Shown here one piece after another: positions 1 through 7,962 of a DNA stretch of 49,520 bases. The notes under the pieces are model-generated. The model was not told the origin of the DNA and ran no database searches. It was given only the letters and a program-made list of their open reading frames with translations. Location: NCBI GenBank assembly GCA_964370855.1, contig CAYJMF010000027.1:1-49520 (forward strand), read 5' to 3'. Source of the stretch: JAKLKS01 sp964370855. GTDB lineage: Bacteria > Planctomycetota > JAJSAM01 > JAKLKS01. The translations under genes were made by a program, and so were the position numbers. The first letter of the stretch is position 1; every line of letters begins with the position of its first letter.

Positions 1-180
<180 letters not shown>

Positions 181-207
181 TTGACTCTCTACGCGCCCGT
201 TTCGAGA

Positions 208-278
208 GGGTCCGGTCCGATCCTCTCCGGACCGGACCCGGCGAAACGGGCGCCACCGCGGCGCCGCAGGCGCCGCGG
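208..278 (-). terminator. two tandem GC hairpins downstream of folP
   Basis: Two perfect inverted repeats lie just after the folP stop codon at 301. The nearer has 10-bp arms at 256-265 and 269-278 around a 3-base loop. The farther has 12-bp arms at 208-219 and 228-239 around an 8-base loop. Neither is followed by a clear T tract on the minus strand, so intrinsic termination is inferred from position and stem strength only. Confidence 0.45.
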
Positions 279-300
279 AAGGGCGTGGAGGAGGCTCCCG

Positions 301-1512
301 CTACACCAGCCTCCGTATCCCGTCCACCACCCTCAGCACCTTCATCGCCTGGTCCACGTCGTGGGCCCGGACGACCTGGGCCCCGGCGTAGGAGCAGACG
401 GCGACGGCGGCGGCGGTGGCGAGTCCGGCCCTCTCCTCCGGCGTGGCGGCGCCGAGCTTCGAGAGGAAGGACTTCCGGGAGGGGCCGACGACGAGGGGGC
501 GCCCGAGGGTGCGGAGCTCGCCGAGGCTGCGGAGGACCTCGATGCTCTGCTCCGCCGTCTTCGCGAAGCCGAGACCCGGGTCGAGGAGGATGTTGGCGGC
601 GTCCACGCCGGCCTCGCGGGCGACCCGCATGGCGTGGCGGAGCTCGGCGACGATCTCGCCCATGAGGTCGTGGTACTGGGTGCGGGAGGCCATGTCCTGC
701 GGGTTCCCCCGGGAGTGCATGATGACGACGGGGACGGCGGCCCTCGCGACGACGTCGGCCATGGCCGGGTCGTGGCGGAGCCCGCTCACGTCGTTCACCA
801 TGGAGGCCCCCGCGGCGAGGCACTTCTCCGCCGTGGAGGCGTTCCGGGTGTCGACGCAGATGGGGATCGGGTAGTCCTTCTTGAAGAGCGCCTCCACCAC
901 GGGGAGGATGCGCTTCGCCTCGTCCTCCGGGCTCACGATGTCGGCGCCGGGGCGGGTGGACTCGCCCCCGACGTCGAGGATGGAGGCCCCCTGGTCGGCG
1001 ATCTCCTTCGCGCGGTCCACGGCCTTCTTCTTCGTGTCGTACCTGCCGCCGTCGCTGAAGGAGTCGGGATTGACGTTGAGGATCCCCATGACCAGGGTGT
1101 CGCGGCCCACGGTGAGGGAGCCGCCGGGGGTGTCGATCTGGAAGACCCGCTCGCGGTAGTCGAAGATGGCCCGCTTCATCTCGCTGCCGATGCGGAGCAT
1201 CCCGGGACCGAGCTCCTTGACGTCGTCGATGAGGGAGAGATAGCTGGCGAAGGTCCCCATGACGATGACGTCGAACTCGTCGGCGTGATCGGGGTCGCGG
1301 GGCCGGGCGAGGACCGCCTCCATGCCCTTGCGGCGCGCGAGTTCCATGATGGCGAGCCGGTCCGACGGCGGCAGGAAGGAGATGCAGAGGACGAAGGTGT
1401 TGGCCCGGTCCACGACCGCCGCGATGTTGGTCTCCCCGCCCCTGACCGCCCTGCCGAGCTCCCGCAGGAGGAGGGGAAAGTTGTACTGGTCCACGACCCT
1501 GACGATGGCCAT
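301..1512 (-). CDS. folP: dihydropteroate synthase with N-terminal extension
   Basis: This 403-residue protein condenses 6-hydroxymethyl-dihydropterin pyrophosphate with p-aminobenzoate in cytoplasmic folate synthesis. The family signatures are all present: MGILNVNPDSFSDGG near residue 143, GGESTRPGA, the DVSG segment, DPGLGFAKT, and GPSRKSF near the C-terminus. The usual enzyme is about 270-290 residues. Here roughly 135 residues precede the TIM barrel, and I do not recognise them as a separate domain; similar long DHPS forms exist in other bacteria. The ATG is preceded by a GTGAGG Shine-Dalgarno-like stretch. No other folate gene is adjacent, and the gene ends just before two tandem hairpins. 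Confidence 0.93.
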   Translation of the reverse strand: MAIVRVVDQYNFPLLLRELGRAVRGGETNIAAVVDRANTFVLCISFLPPSDRLAIMELARRKGMEAVLARPRDPDHADEFDVIVMGTFASYLSLIDDVKELGPGMLRIGSEMKRAIFDYRERVFQIDTPGGSLTVGRDTLVMGILNVNPDSFSDGGRYDTKKKAVDRAKEIADQGASILDVGGESTRPGADIVSPEDEAKRILPVVEALFKKDYPIPICVDTRNASTAEKCLAAGASMVNDVSGLRHDPAMADVVARAAVPVVIMHSRGNPQDMASRTQYHDLMGEIVAELRHAMRVAREAGVDAANILLDPGLGFAKTAEQSIEVLRSLGELRTLGRPLVVGPSRKSFLSKLGAATPEERAGLATAAAVAVCSYAGAQVVRAHDVDQAMKVLRVVDGIRRLV

Positions 1513-1553
1513 CGATCCTCACTTCCGTTGACGCAATCGGGCGGAGCGCAAAA

Positions 1554-1559
1554 AGTGTA
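1554..1559 (-). promoter_or_regulatory. candidate -10 element for folP (TACACT)
   Basis: TACACT reads on the minus strand about 40 bases before the folP ATG. It matches the TANNNT pattern found before many genes in this window. No convincing -35 is seen. Confidence 0.3.
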
Positions 1560-1595
1560 CGGCGGGGGCCCCCCAATGGGAAGCCCGATGAGGGG

Positions 1596-2087
1596 TCAGT
1601 TCCTTCCGAGGAGGTCCACCACGTCGGCGGCGATCCTCCGGAGGGCCTCGGCCCGGGCCGTCCTCAGGCTCTCCCCGATCCCGGGGACGAAGGACTCCCG
1701 CTCCGTGATCCGCTCCTGGGGCCCGAGGGCCTCCCCGGTGCGGCCGTCCCGGACGTGGACCTCCACGGTGACGAGGATCGTCGACTCCCGGACGGTCTGC
1801 TTCTCGCCCTGGGAGAGGAGGATCTCGTCCATCTGGACGATGGTGCCCTCGACGACCAGATCGGCACCGGTCTCCACGATCCGCATCGTCGTCCGGGACT
1901 GGACCTCTGCGACCAGGGCGCGGGCGAGGTCCGTCTCCACGCCGCGGCGCCAGGTCCGGTTCCCGAAGATCGGGAGGGCGATGGTGGAGGCGTCCCGGGC
2001 GGGGCGGACGGGGCCCACGCTGTAGCCGCAGGCGGCGAGGGCCGCGGAGGCGGCGCCGACGAGGAGGAGGAGGGCCGCGGCTCTCAA
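1596..2087 (-). CDS. LptE-like outer-membrane lipoprotein
   Basis: The gene encodes 163 residues starting at a TTG that overlaps the upstream stop codon as TTGA. The N-terminus is a lipoprotein signal (MRAAALLLLVGAASAALAAC) with lipidated Cys20 followed by GYSVGP. The mature part has the pattern of the LPS-assembly protein LptE: an NRT motif, an alternating beta segment through VVEGTIVQMDEILLSQGEK, and a helical C-terminus. LptE plugs the LptD barrel that inserts lipopolysaccharide into the outer membrane. The reading frame stays open farther upstream, but that part is antisense-like low-complexity sequence within the neighbouring gene, so the TTG start is preferred. Family assignment rests on CGYS, size and pattern, not on alignment. 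Confidence 0.72.
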   Translation of the reverse strand: MRAAALLLLVGAASAALAACGYSVGPVRPARDASTIALPIFGNRTWRRGVETDLARALVAEVQSRTTMRIVETGADLVVEGTIVQMDEILLSQGEKQTVRESTILVTVEVHVRDGRTGEALGPQERITERESFVPGIGESLRTARAEALRRIAADVVDLLGRN

Positions 2088-3121
2088 CGGGGGTCCCTGC
2101 CCGGCTCCCCGGGCTCCGCGCCCGGCGCCGCGGAGAGGGCGCCCAGGCTCCGCGCGAGCTCGCCCGCCCTCTCCGCGCACTCCTTCCCCGGCTCCGTGGA
2201 GCCCCACTGCCTCCCCGCCTCCTGCAGGACGAAGAGGGCCGCGCGCTCGCGCCCGGACCGGACGTAGAACTTCGCCCGGGCCAGGGCCTTGCGCGCGAAG
2301 TCGGCGTCGATGGCGGCGACCTCCTCGCGGGCGGCCTGGATGCGGGCGGCGTACTCCTCGGCGCGCGCCGGGTCCGAGGAGGCCTGCTCGACGTAGGCCA
2401 GGAAGTGGGCGCGGGAGCGGCGGAGCGCCTCCCCGTCGTACTCCGGCCCGCGGTTGTCCTTCCGGTAGGTCCAAGCGAGGAGGAAGCGCGCCTCGAGGCG
2501 CCACTCCGAGAAGGGGTAGTTCTTGAGGAGCTCGTCGAGGGCCAGCTCGGCGCCGTCGAAGTCGCGGTTCTCGGCGTAGAACCGGCCGATGCGCATGAGG
2601 GCGTCGTCGGCCCGGCCCCCCGTCGGGAGGAGGGAGACCATGCGGCGCAGGACCGTGATCCCCTCCGAGGAGGAGGTGAAGATGCCGAGGCCCCAGAGGC
2701 CGCGCTTGCCGTCCTCGATGAGGTAGTCGCCGATGTCGTAGAGGCGCTTCTCCACGATCTCGACCCGTCCGCTGAGGGGGCGATCCTCCACGTACTTCGA
2801 GAAGAGCTCACCGGCGGCGGCGTACCGCTCGGCCCCGTAGGCGCACTCCGCGGCCTGGAACTGGGCCTCCTCGGCGAGGGGCGAGGCGGGGTGGTCCTCG
2901 TGGACGTCCCGGAAGAGATAGCGGGCGTCGTCCCACTCCCCCTTCTCCCGCAGAGCCATGGCCCGGTTGAAGAGCGTCTCGGCCTCGGCGAGAGAGCCGG
3001 GGTCGGGCCTTCCCGTGGAGGCCGTGGGGTCCTTCGGGGGGGTCGAGGCGCAGCCCGCGCCGGCCAGGGCGGCGAAGGGGAGGAGGGCGGCCAGAAGGGC
3101 GGCGCGGACGCGGGCGTTCAT
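2084..3121 (-). CDS. BamD-like TPR lipoprotein
   Basis: This 345-residue protein has a signal peptide ending at GAGCAS (lipidated Cys24) followed by tetratricopeptide-like helices. The segment starting AEAETLFNRAMALREKGEWD, followed by LFRDVHEDHPASPLAEEAQF, is typical of the BamD/YfiO and YbgF family of outer-membrane assembly lipoproteins. Further helical pairs run to about residue 310, then a Gly/Pro/Glu-rich tail. BamD itself is about 245 residues, so this is a longer relative. It precedes the LptE-like gene with a 4-base overlap, which suggests one transcript for two envelope-assembly proteins. The ATG at 3121 was chosen because it starts the signal peptide; no strong Shine-Dalgarno sequence precedes it. 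Confidence 0.7.
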   Translation of the reverse strand: MNARVRAALLAALLPFAALAGAGCASTPPKDPTASTGRPDPGSLAEAETLFNRAMALREKGEWDDARYLFRDVHEDHPASPLAEEAQFQAAECAYGAERYAAAGELFSKYVEDRPLSGRVEIVEKRLYDIGDYLIEDGKRGLWGLGIFTSSSEGITVLRRMVSLLPTGGRADDALMRIGRFYAENRDFDGAELALDELLKNYPFSEWRLEARFLLAWTYRKDNRGPEYDGEALRRSRAHFLAYVEQASSDPARAEEYAARIQAAREEVAAIDADFARKALARAKFYVRSGRERAALFVLQEAGRQWGSTEPGKECAERAGELARSLGALSAAPGAEPGEPGRDPR

Positions 3122-3184
3122 GGGGGGCCAGCATGGCCCCGGAGGCGGCGGGACGGAAGGGGGAATCGGGGGGGGGAGGAGGGG

Positions 3185-3190
3185 TAGCAT
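3185..3190 (+). promoter_or_regulatory. candidate -10 element (TAGCAT)
   Basis: TAGCAT lies 72 bases before the ATG of the small exported protein at 3263, in the divergent region opposite the BamD-like gene. It fits the window-wide TANNNT pattern. No -35 is apparent. Confidence 0.25.
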
Positions 3191-3262
3191 CAGGGCGCCC
3201 CCACGGAGCCGCCGGGCGTGGGCCCGGTTCCGGGAGAAGGGGGGCAAGGAAAGGGGAACGAC

Positions 3263-3736
3263 ATGGGCATCAAGGCGCGTCTCGGCTTCCTGCCGATGGT
3301 CGTCGGTCTCGCCCTCGGCTGTCTGATGGTGGGACCGTCCTCGGCGGCGGCGCCGCTGGAGGACATCGACGGGGGGTACGCGGGGACGGTGAAGTACAAG
3401 GACCAGGTCATCGACACGACGGACAACCAGGGCGGGAGCGGGACCCTGAGCGTCGGCTTCGCCGCCTCCCAGGAGGGGATCCCCTTCACGGGGACGCTCA
3501 TGGTCAACGCGACGGAGGAGGACCCCGCCGAGTTCTTCGACGGCGACGGCATGGCGGGGAACGGGAAGTTCTGGTTCTCGGGCAGCACCGAGGGGGCCGT
3601 GCTCCACCTCTTCGGCTCCATGAAGGGGGCCCCGGGGAAGCGGCTCCTGAAGGGGAAGGGGGTCCACTTCTCCGGCGAGGGCTACGCCGACATCAAGTTC
3701 ACCCTGAAGGAGGGGGAATCGGGCATCGTCTTCTAG
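3263..3736 (+). CDS. small exported protein of unknown function
   Basis: The gene encodes 157 residues beginning MGIKARLGFLPMVVGLALG, with a predicted signal peptide ending near SSAAA. The mature part is rich in Gly and beta-prone segments (YAGTVKYKDQV, GTLSVGFA, GKFWFSG) and contains several acidic loops, suggesting a small periplasmic beta-barrel or lipocalin-like fold. I do not recognise a family. The ATG at 3263 follows AGGAAAGGGG at a good distance; an earlier in-frame start at 3218 would add 15 residues without a ribosome site. The gene is divergent from the BamD-like gene and ends just before an assembly gap, so its downstream context is unknown. Confidence 0.7.
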   Translation: MGIKARLGFLPMVVGLALGCLMVGPSSAAAPLEDIDGGYAGTVKYKDQVIDTTDNQGGSGTLSVGFAASQEGIPFTGTLMVNATEEDPAEFFDGDGMAGNGKFWFSGSTEGAVLHLFGSMKGAPGKRLLKGKGVHFSGEGYADIKFTLKEGESGIVF

Positions 3737-3911
3737 CCGGATCCACGGGGGGGGGGGGGGGCCCCCCCCGCCCCCCCCGAGCCCCGGGGGCCCCCCGCCG
3801 CCCCGCGGGGCGGGGGGGGGGGGGGGCGCGGGCGGGGGGGCGGGGGCGGGGGGGGGGGGGGGGGNNNNNNNNNNGGCCTCGCTTTCTCGCCGGAGCCCGG
3901 GGGGGGGGCGG
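3737..3911. other. assembly gap in G/C homopolymers
   Basis: After the stop codon at 3736 the sequence becomes long runs of G and C, including a 10-N placeholder at 3865-3874. Normal sequence resumes around 3876-3911 at the end of recO. Nothing biological can be read here, and the true distance between the flanking genes is unknown. Confidence 0.85.
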
Positions 3912-4652
3912 TCACCGCGACCGCACCCCCTTCTCCAGGGCGCACCGCAGCATCCCGTCGGCGAGGCGGCGGGCGAGGCCGAGGTCGCGGGGGCCGAGGA
4001 CGACCCGCGCCGCGGCGCCGTCCCCCTCGCCGAGGCGGCGCAGCGCCGCCAGCACGCCGGGCGTGGCGGCCAGGGAGCGGGCGTCGAGGCCTCGGCAGTT
4101 CCCGCAGAGGACCCCTCCCCGGGCGGGGGAGACGGCGGGCGGGGGGTCCTTCGCCCCTCCGGCCACCGCGGCGCCGCACTCCACGCAGGCGTCGAGGACG
4201 GGGCCGACGCCGAGCGCCGACAGCAGGCGGAGGTCGAAGCGGAGCAGCGCCGTGGGCGCCCGCTCCGGCGGGGTCGTCTCGAGGGCGCGGAGGGTCTCCA
4301 CGGCGAGGTCGAAGAGCTCCGGGTCCTCGTGCTCCTCGCGGGAGGCCTCGGAGAGGACCTCCAGCGCGGAGAAGGCGGCCTCGAGGCGGGGGAGCTCGCG
4401 GCGGATGCCGGGAAAACTCGTGACCCTGTCGAAGGACCCGAGGATGGAGAGGGCGTCCTTCTTCGGGTAGATGCGGGCGTCCCCGAGCTCGAGGACGTCG
4501 ATGGGGCCGAGGAAGGGGGATTTCGGCTTGAGGGAGCCCTTGGCCATCACGTGGACCCGGCCGCGGGAGCGGGTGAGGAGGTGGAGGATCTGGCTGGTTT
4601 CGCCAAAGTCGAATTTTCGGAGGACGAGGGCGGGCGACCTTACCTGTGCCAT
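3912..4652 (-). CDS. recO: DNA repair protein RecO
   Basis: The 246-residue protein has the RecO layout. The N-terminal OB fold begins MAQVRSPALVLRKFDFGETS, followed by the typical ILHLLTRSRGRVHVMAKGS. A helical domain contains the zinc-binding cysteine pairs CVEC and CGNC at about residues 156-195. RecO loads RecA on SSB-coated single-stranded DNA together with RecR. The start ATG sits only 6 bases after a TAGACT -10-like hexamer, so the mRNA may be leaderless. Its upstream neighbour is divergent and a REP palindrome lies between them. The C-terminal end abuts the assembly gap but appears complete with a stop codon. Confidence 0.9.
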   Translation of the reverse strand: MAQVRSPALVLRKFDFGETSQILHLLTRSRGRVHVMAKGSLKPKSPFLGPIDVLELGDARIYPKKDALSILGSFDRVTSFPGIRRELPRLEAAFSALEVLSEASREEHEDPELFDLAVETLRALETTPPERAPTALLRFDLRLLSALGVGPVLDACVECGAAVAGGAKDPPPAVSPARGGVLCGNCRGLDARSLAATPGVLAALRRLGEGDGAAARVVLGPRDLGLARRLADGMLRCALEKGVRSR

Positions 4653-4658
4653 GGCGGG

Positions 4659-4664
4659 AGTCTA
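4659..4664 (-). promoter_or_regulatory. candidate -10 of recO, leaderless geometry
   Basis: TAGACT is followed by CCCGCC and then the recO ATG. Transcription starting 6-7 bases after a -10 would begin at the A of the start codon. The same geometry, TAGCCT-6 bases-ATG, is seen at ispD. Confidence 0.45.
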
Positions 4665-4673
4665 CGACCAAAC

Positions 4674-4686
4674 GGTGTCAGACACC
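4674..4686. repeat. REP palindrome copy a (GGTGTCAGACACC)
   Basis: GGTGTC-A-GACACC is a perfect 6-bp dyad around a central A, extended by CCAA and TTGG on the two sides with two unpaired positions between. It lies between divergent recO and the surface protein gene, covering the likely -35 zones of both. Confidence 0.85.
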
Positions 4687-4697
4687 TGTTGGCTGCT

Positions 4698-4703
4698 TAG
4701 GAT
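4698..4703 (+). promoter_or_regulatory. candidate -10 for the surface protein gene (TAGGAT)
   Basis: TAGGAT lies 9 bases before the TTG at 4713, giving a leader of only a few bases if used. The REP palindrome at 4674-4686 occupies the expected -35 area. Confidence 0.3.
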
Positions 4704-4712
4704 GACCTCCCC

Positions 4713-6890
4713 TTGACCCGGCGGGCCCTCGGCTGGACGGCGCTGGCGGTATTCCTCCTCGGGGTGAACACCGGAGTGATGGTCTGGCTGCGGGGGAGGG
4801 GCGGGGACGGGGGCGGCGGCGGCGTTGCCCGGGCCCGGACGCCCCGGGACCCGCCCCCGGAGTTCCCCGTGCATCCCCGGTCTCCCGGTGCGGGGGAGGC
4901 GCTCGCGCCGCACGGTGAGATGCGCGCCCTCGCGGTCCGGGTGACCGATGCCCGCGGGATCCCCCTCCGCGGGGCGGCGGTCCGCGTCCTCGCCCATCGG
5001 CGCGCCCTCCGGAGCCCCTTCCCCAATCCCGTGCTCGCGGAGGCCGTCGCCGGCGCCGACGGGACGGCGGGGTTCCGGGATCTTCCCGCCGCGGCGCTCT
5101 GGCGCGTGGAAGCCTCAGCGCCGGGCCGGGCGCCGGGCGTCGCGACGGGGCCGGGACCGGAGATCACCGTGGCGCTGTGGCAGGCCGGCGTTCTCTCCGG
5201 GCGGGTCCTCGAGGAGGGCGGCGATGCGCCCGTCGCGGGGGCCACCGTCGAGGTCCTCCCCAGCCAGCCGGAGGCGGAGCACGCCCCGGCCGCCGCCGGG
5301 GTGACGGGGCTCGACGGTTCCTTCACCATCGGGAATCTGGCGAAGGGCACCTGGCGGGTCTTCGTCGCGTCCCCCCGGCACGGTCCCGGGAAGCAGGAAC
5401 CGGTGTCCATCGAGGAGGGCGCGACGACGACCATCGACCTCCGCGTCCCCCGCGGCCTCGACCTCGCCGGCCGCGTCCTCTTCGCGGGATCCGAGAAGCC
5501 CCTCGCGGGGGGGAGCGTCCGCGTGGAGGAGTGGGGCGGCGACCCCGGGCGCCCCCCCTGGTTCCGGGAGGCGGCGGTGGACGCCGGGGGCCGCTTCCTC
5601 CTCCCCGCGGTCCCCCGGGAGCGGGCGGCGTCGTGCTGGGTGACCACCGTCGAGGGCACGGTCATCTCCGCCCCCTTCCCCCGGCCGCGGGTCGATCCCG
5701 CGACGGGGCTTCAGGAGGGGGATCTCGTGGTCTCCATCCCGTGGAACACCCCCTCGGGTCTGCGCTACCAGGGGAGGGTCACCGACGCGCGGGGCGCGCC
5801 CGTGGCGGGGGCGCGGGTGTTCGTGGGGGATTCCCTCGCCCGGCTCGTCGAGGGCATGGACCGGACCGGGAGTTTCCGCTTGCGCGAGACCCGCACCGAC
5901 GGGGACGGCCGGTGGAGCCTGCCCGGGTCGGGGCACATCGGGGGAGAGGCTCTCGTCCTCCACCCTGACTTCGCTCCGGGGTCCTTCGATCTTCCCTACC
6001 GCTCCCGGAACCGCACCTTCGACTTCGTCCTCGCCGACGCGCGGGCGCTCCTGGTGATTGCCCGGGACGAGGGGGGGCGTCCCGTGGCCGGGATGGAGGT
6101 GCGGGCGCTGCTGCGGAGTCCGAAGAGACCGCTCTCGCAGTCGGTGTTCGGGGATGTGATCGAGGGGCTGCGCGCGAACCCCGTTACGGACGGGGAGGGG
6201 AGGGCCGTGGTGGGGCCCGTGGGGCCCGGCACCTGGTACCTCCTGGGCCGGACCTCCGACGGGGCCCTGGCGGGGGAGGTCCTGGTCGAGCTGGAGGAGG
6301 AGGGGGGGGCGGCGGGCGTCGTGGACCTTCCGATGGTGCGCCTGGGCCTGGTGGAGGGAAGGGTCCGGGGCTTCGACGGCGGGGGCGTGCCCGGCGTTCC
6401 GATGAGTATCATAGATGGATACACTTCGGAGGAGAGGACGGCGGTCACCGGCGCCGACGGGCGGTTCTCCCTTCCCGCGCTCCCGCCCTTCCCGTGGGCG
6501 CCCGCGGGGGAGGGGTGTTTCCTCTCCCTGGGGGCGGTGGAGGGGTGGAGGCCGGGGACGCGCTCCCTGCGGGCCGTCCCGGGGACGCCCGTCGACTGGA
6601 TCGTGGCCGGGGCGGAGGAGGCTCCGGAGAGCCTCGCCGTCCGCGTCTTCGAATCCCCGGGGCGGCCGGCCATGCAGGTCTCCTGGGAGATGCGGTTCGA
6701 TGGCGGCGCCGGCGGGAAAGCGGAGGGGTGGGGGGCCGAGGTGCCCGGGGGCGGTGGCGCCCTCACCGTCCCCCTCGTCCGCGGGCGCGGGGCCGTGCTG
6801 ACGGTGACCGCCGCCGGGCGGGGGGACGGGGCGGTACACCTGGACACCCTGGCGCCTGGAACGACCACCCTCGACCTGGTCATCGACTGA
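4713..6890 (+). CDS. membrane-anchored protein with carboxypeptidase-regulatory-like repeats
   Basis: The 725-residue protein starts with a short basic stretch and one transmembrane helix (about residues 5-25), so it is probably anchored in the inner membrane with the rest exported. The body is a series of Ig-like CarboxypepD_reg/CNA_B-type beta modules, recognisable by repeats such as RVTDARGIPLRGAAVRVL, GRVLEEGGDAPVAGATVEV, GRVTDARGAPVAGARVFVG and GRVRGFDGGGVPGVPMSI, each followed by a DG-F/W turn such as TGADGRFSLPALP. I count at least six modules. Such proteins are common in the envelope of GC-rich environmental bacteria and usually bind or present something unknown. The TTG start has only a weak AGGA upstream; a later GTG would cut into the membrane helix. 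A REP element begins 3 bases after the stop codon. Confidence 0.75.
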   Translation: MTRRALGWTALAVFLLGVNTGVMVWLRGRGGDGGGGGVARARTPRDPPPEFPVHPRSPGAGEALAPHGEMRALAVRVTDARGIPLRGAAVRVLAHRRALRSPFPNPVLAEAVAGADGTAGFRDLPAAALWRVEASAPGRAPGVATGPGPEITVALWQAGVLSGRVLEEGGDAPVAGATVEVLPSQPEAEHAPAAAGVTGLDGSFTIGNLAKGTWRVFVASPRHGPGKQEPVSIEEGATTTIDLRVPRGLDLAGRVLFAGSEKPLAGGSVRVEEWGGDPGRPPWFREAAVDAGGRFLLPAVPRERAASCWVTTVEGTVISAPFPRPRVDPATGLQEGDLVVSIPWNTPSGLRYQGRVTDARGAPVAGARVFVGDSLARLVEGMDRTGSFRLRETRTDGDGRWSLPGSGHIGGEALVLHPDFAPGSFDLPYRSRNRTFDFVLADARALLVIARDEGGRPVAGMEVRALLRSPKRPLSQSVFGDVIEGLRANPVTDGEGRAVVGPVGPGTWYLLGRTSDGALAGEVLVELEEEGGAAGVVDLPMVRLGLVEGRVRGFDGGGVPGVPMSIIDGYTSEERTAVTGADGRFSLPALPPFPWAPAGEGCFLSLGAVEGWRPGTRSLRAVPGTPVDWIVAGAEEAPESLAVRVFESPGRPAMQVSWEMRFDGGAGGKAEGWGAEVPGGGGALTVPLVRGRGAVLTVTAAGRGDGAVHLDTLAPGTTTLDLVID

Positions 6891-6892
6891 AC

Positions 6893-6922
6893 AGCAAAAC
6901 GGTGTCAGACACCTATATGCTG
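6893..6922 (+). repeat. REP copy b, left end of the RAYT element
   Basis: It contains the palindrome at 6901-6913, flanked by AGCA on the left and TGCT on the right, which can extend the hairpin. It begins 3 bases after the stop codon of the surface protein. Confidence 0.9.
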
Positions 6923-6960
6923 CTGTACACCCCCCCGCGTCCGGGTTGCAGGAGGGAACC

Positions 6961-7962
6961 ATGGTCCGAAGGCTGCGAGATGACTACCCGGGCGCCTGGC
7001 ACCACATCGTCAACCGGGGACTTGCCCAACGGGGAGTGTTCGAGTCGGGGCGGGACGTGGCCACGTTCCTGGAGCTGCTCGGGAAGGTCTCCGCGGAAGG
7101 GCTCCTGGAGGTCCACGCCTACTCGTTCCTGACGAATCACTTCCACATCCTGGCCCGGAGCCCCGGGGGGCGAATCTCCGGGGCCATGAAGGTCGTGGAG
7201 AACGAGTACGTCCGCATTTTCAACCGCTGCAGGGGAAGGGATGGCCCGCTGTTCCGTTCTCGGTTCTGGAGCCGTCCCATCGAGAGTGGATCGTACTGGC
7301 GGTGCGTCCTGCGGTACATCGACCGGAATCCCCTGGCGGCAGGGATGGCTGAACGAAGCATCGACTTCCCGCACGGCAGCGCCTGGTGGTATTCGCGATC
7401 CGGGGGACCCGCCTGCCTGCGGAGGGACATCGTCGAGGAATGCCTGGGAGCGGGCGCCGCGTACCCGGTGGAGGAGCGGGGGAATGGTGACCCTCCGCTG
7501 GAGGAGTTCGTCAAGTGTCGCACCAGGGGTGGGAAGGGTGGGATCGACCCGCTGGACGGGTTGATGGGCGCCTCCGCCGAATGGGTCGAAAGCTGGCTTC
7601 GCCGGCGAGCCCACCTCGCGGACGGGCCCGCCCGATCCTGGATCCTCGTGGCCTCCTCCTGCATGGATGCGGCACTGATGAGTTCAGGAAGCCCGGGAGA
7701 CGGGTACCCCTTGCGCCCGGCGATGCTGCGCGCCTATTGCGGCCTCACCATCGAGGAGACGGCGAGGCGATGTGGAGTCACCTATGCCAAGGTCCGATAC
7801 GAGATCGCGCGGCACCTGGAACTCATGGGTGAGGACCCGGAATACGCGCCCCATGTCGCACGCCTGATACGGGTCGCCCTCCTCAGGCAGTTCGGACCCG
7901 GTGGACCGGGCCGAAGCCCGCCCATCCCCTCATCGCCGGGGCCGCAGCATATAGGTGTCTGA
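6961..7962 (+). CDS. REP-associated tyrosine transposase (Y1_Tnp)
   Basis: The 333-residue protein carries an HUH single-strand nuclease domain. HHIVNRG at residues 14-20 is the usual first strand. NHFHIL gives the metal-binding pair His60 and His62. NEYVRIFNR gives the probable nucleophile Tyr83. LRYIDRNPLAAGM closes the domain. A C-terminal helix-turn-helix at about residues 255-288 (LTIEETARRCGVTYAKVRYE) resembles the DnaA-type DNA-binding domain found on many of these proteins. The ATG at 6961 follows GGAGGG by 4 bases and is preferred over an in-frame TTG at 6946. The last codons, including the TGA, are supplied by the right REP copy. All catalytic residues appear intact. It overlaps convergent ruvC by 33 bases. 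Confidence 0.9.
   Translation: MVRRLRDDYPGAWHHIVNRGLAQRGVFESGRDVATFLELLGKVSAEGLLEVHAYSFLTNHFHILARSPGGRISGAMKVVENEYVRIFNRCRGRDGPLFRSRFWSRPIESGSYWRCVLRYIDRNPLAAGMAERSIDFPHGSAWWYSRSGGPACLRRDIVEECLGAGAAYPVEERGNGDPPLEEFVKCRTRGGKGGIDPLDGLMGASAEWVESWLRRRAHLADGPARSWILVASSCMDAALMSSGSPGDGYPLRPAMLRAYCGLTIEETARRCGVTYAKVRYEIARHLELMGEDPEYAPHVARLIRVALLRQFGPGGPGRSPPIPSSPGPQHIGV

Noticed and set aside
2084..3667. Long upstream extension of the BamD-like frame to 3667
   Set aside because: The extension is antisense to the small exported protein and hides the signal peptide that begins at 3121.
3737..3911. Poly-Pro/Gly proteins encoded across the first gap
   Set aside because: They are translations of G/C homopolymer and N bases.
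6946..6960. TTG at 6946 as start of the transposase
   Set aside because: ATG at 6961 has GGAGGG at 4 bases, while the TTG has no ribosome site.
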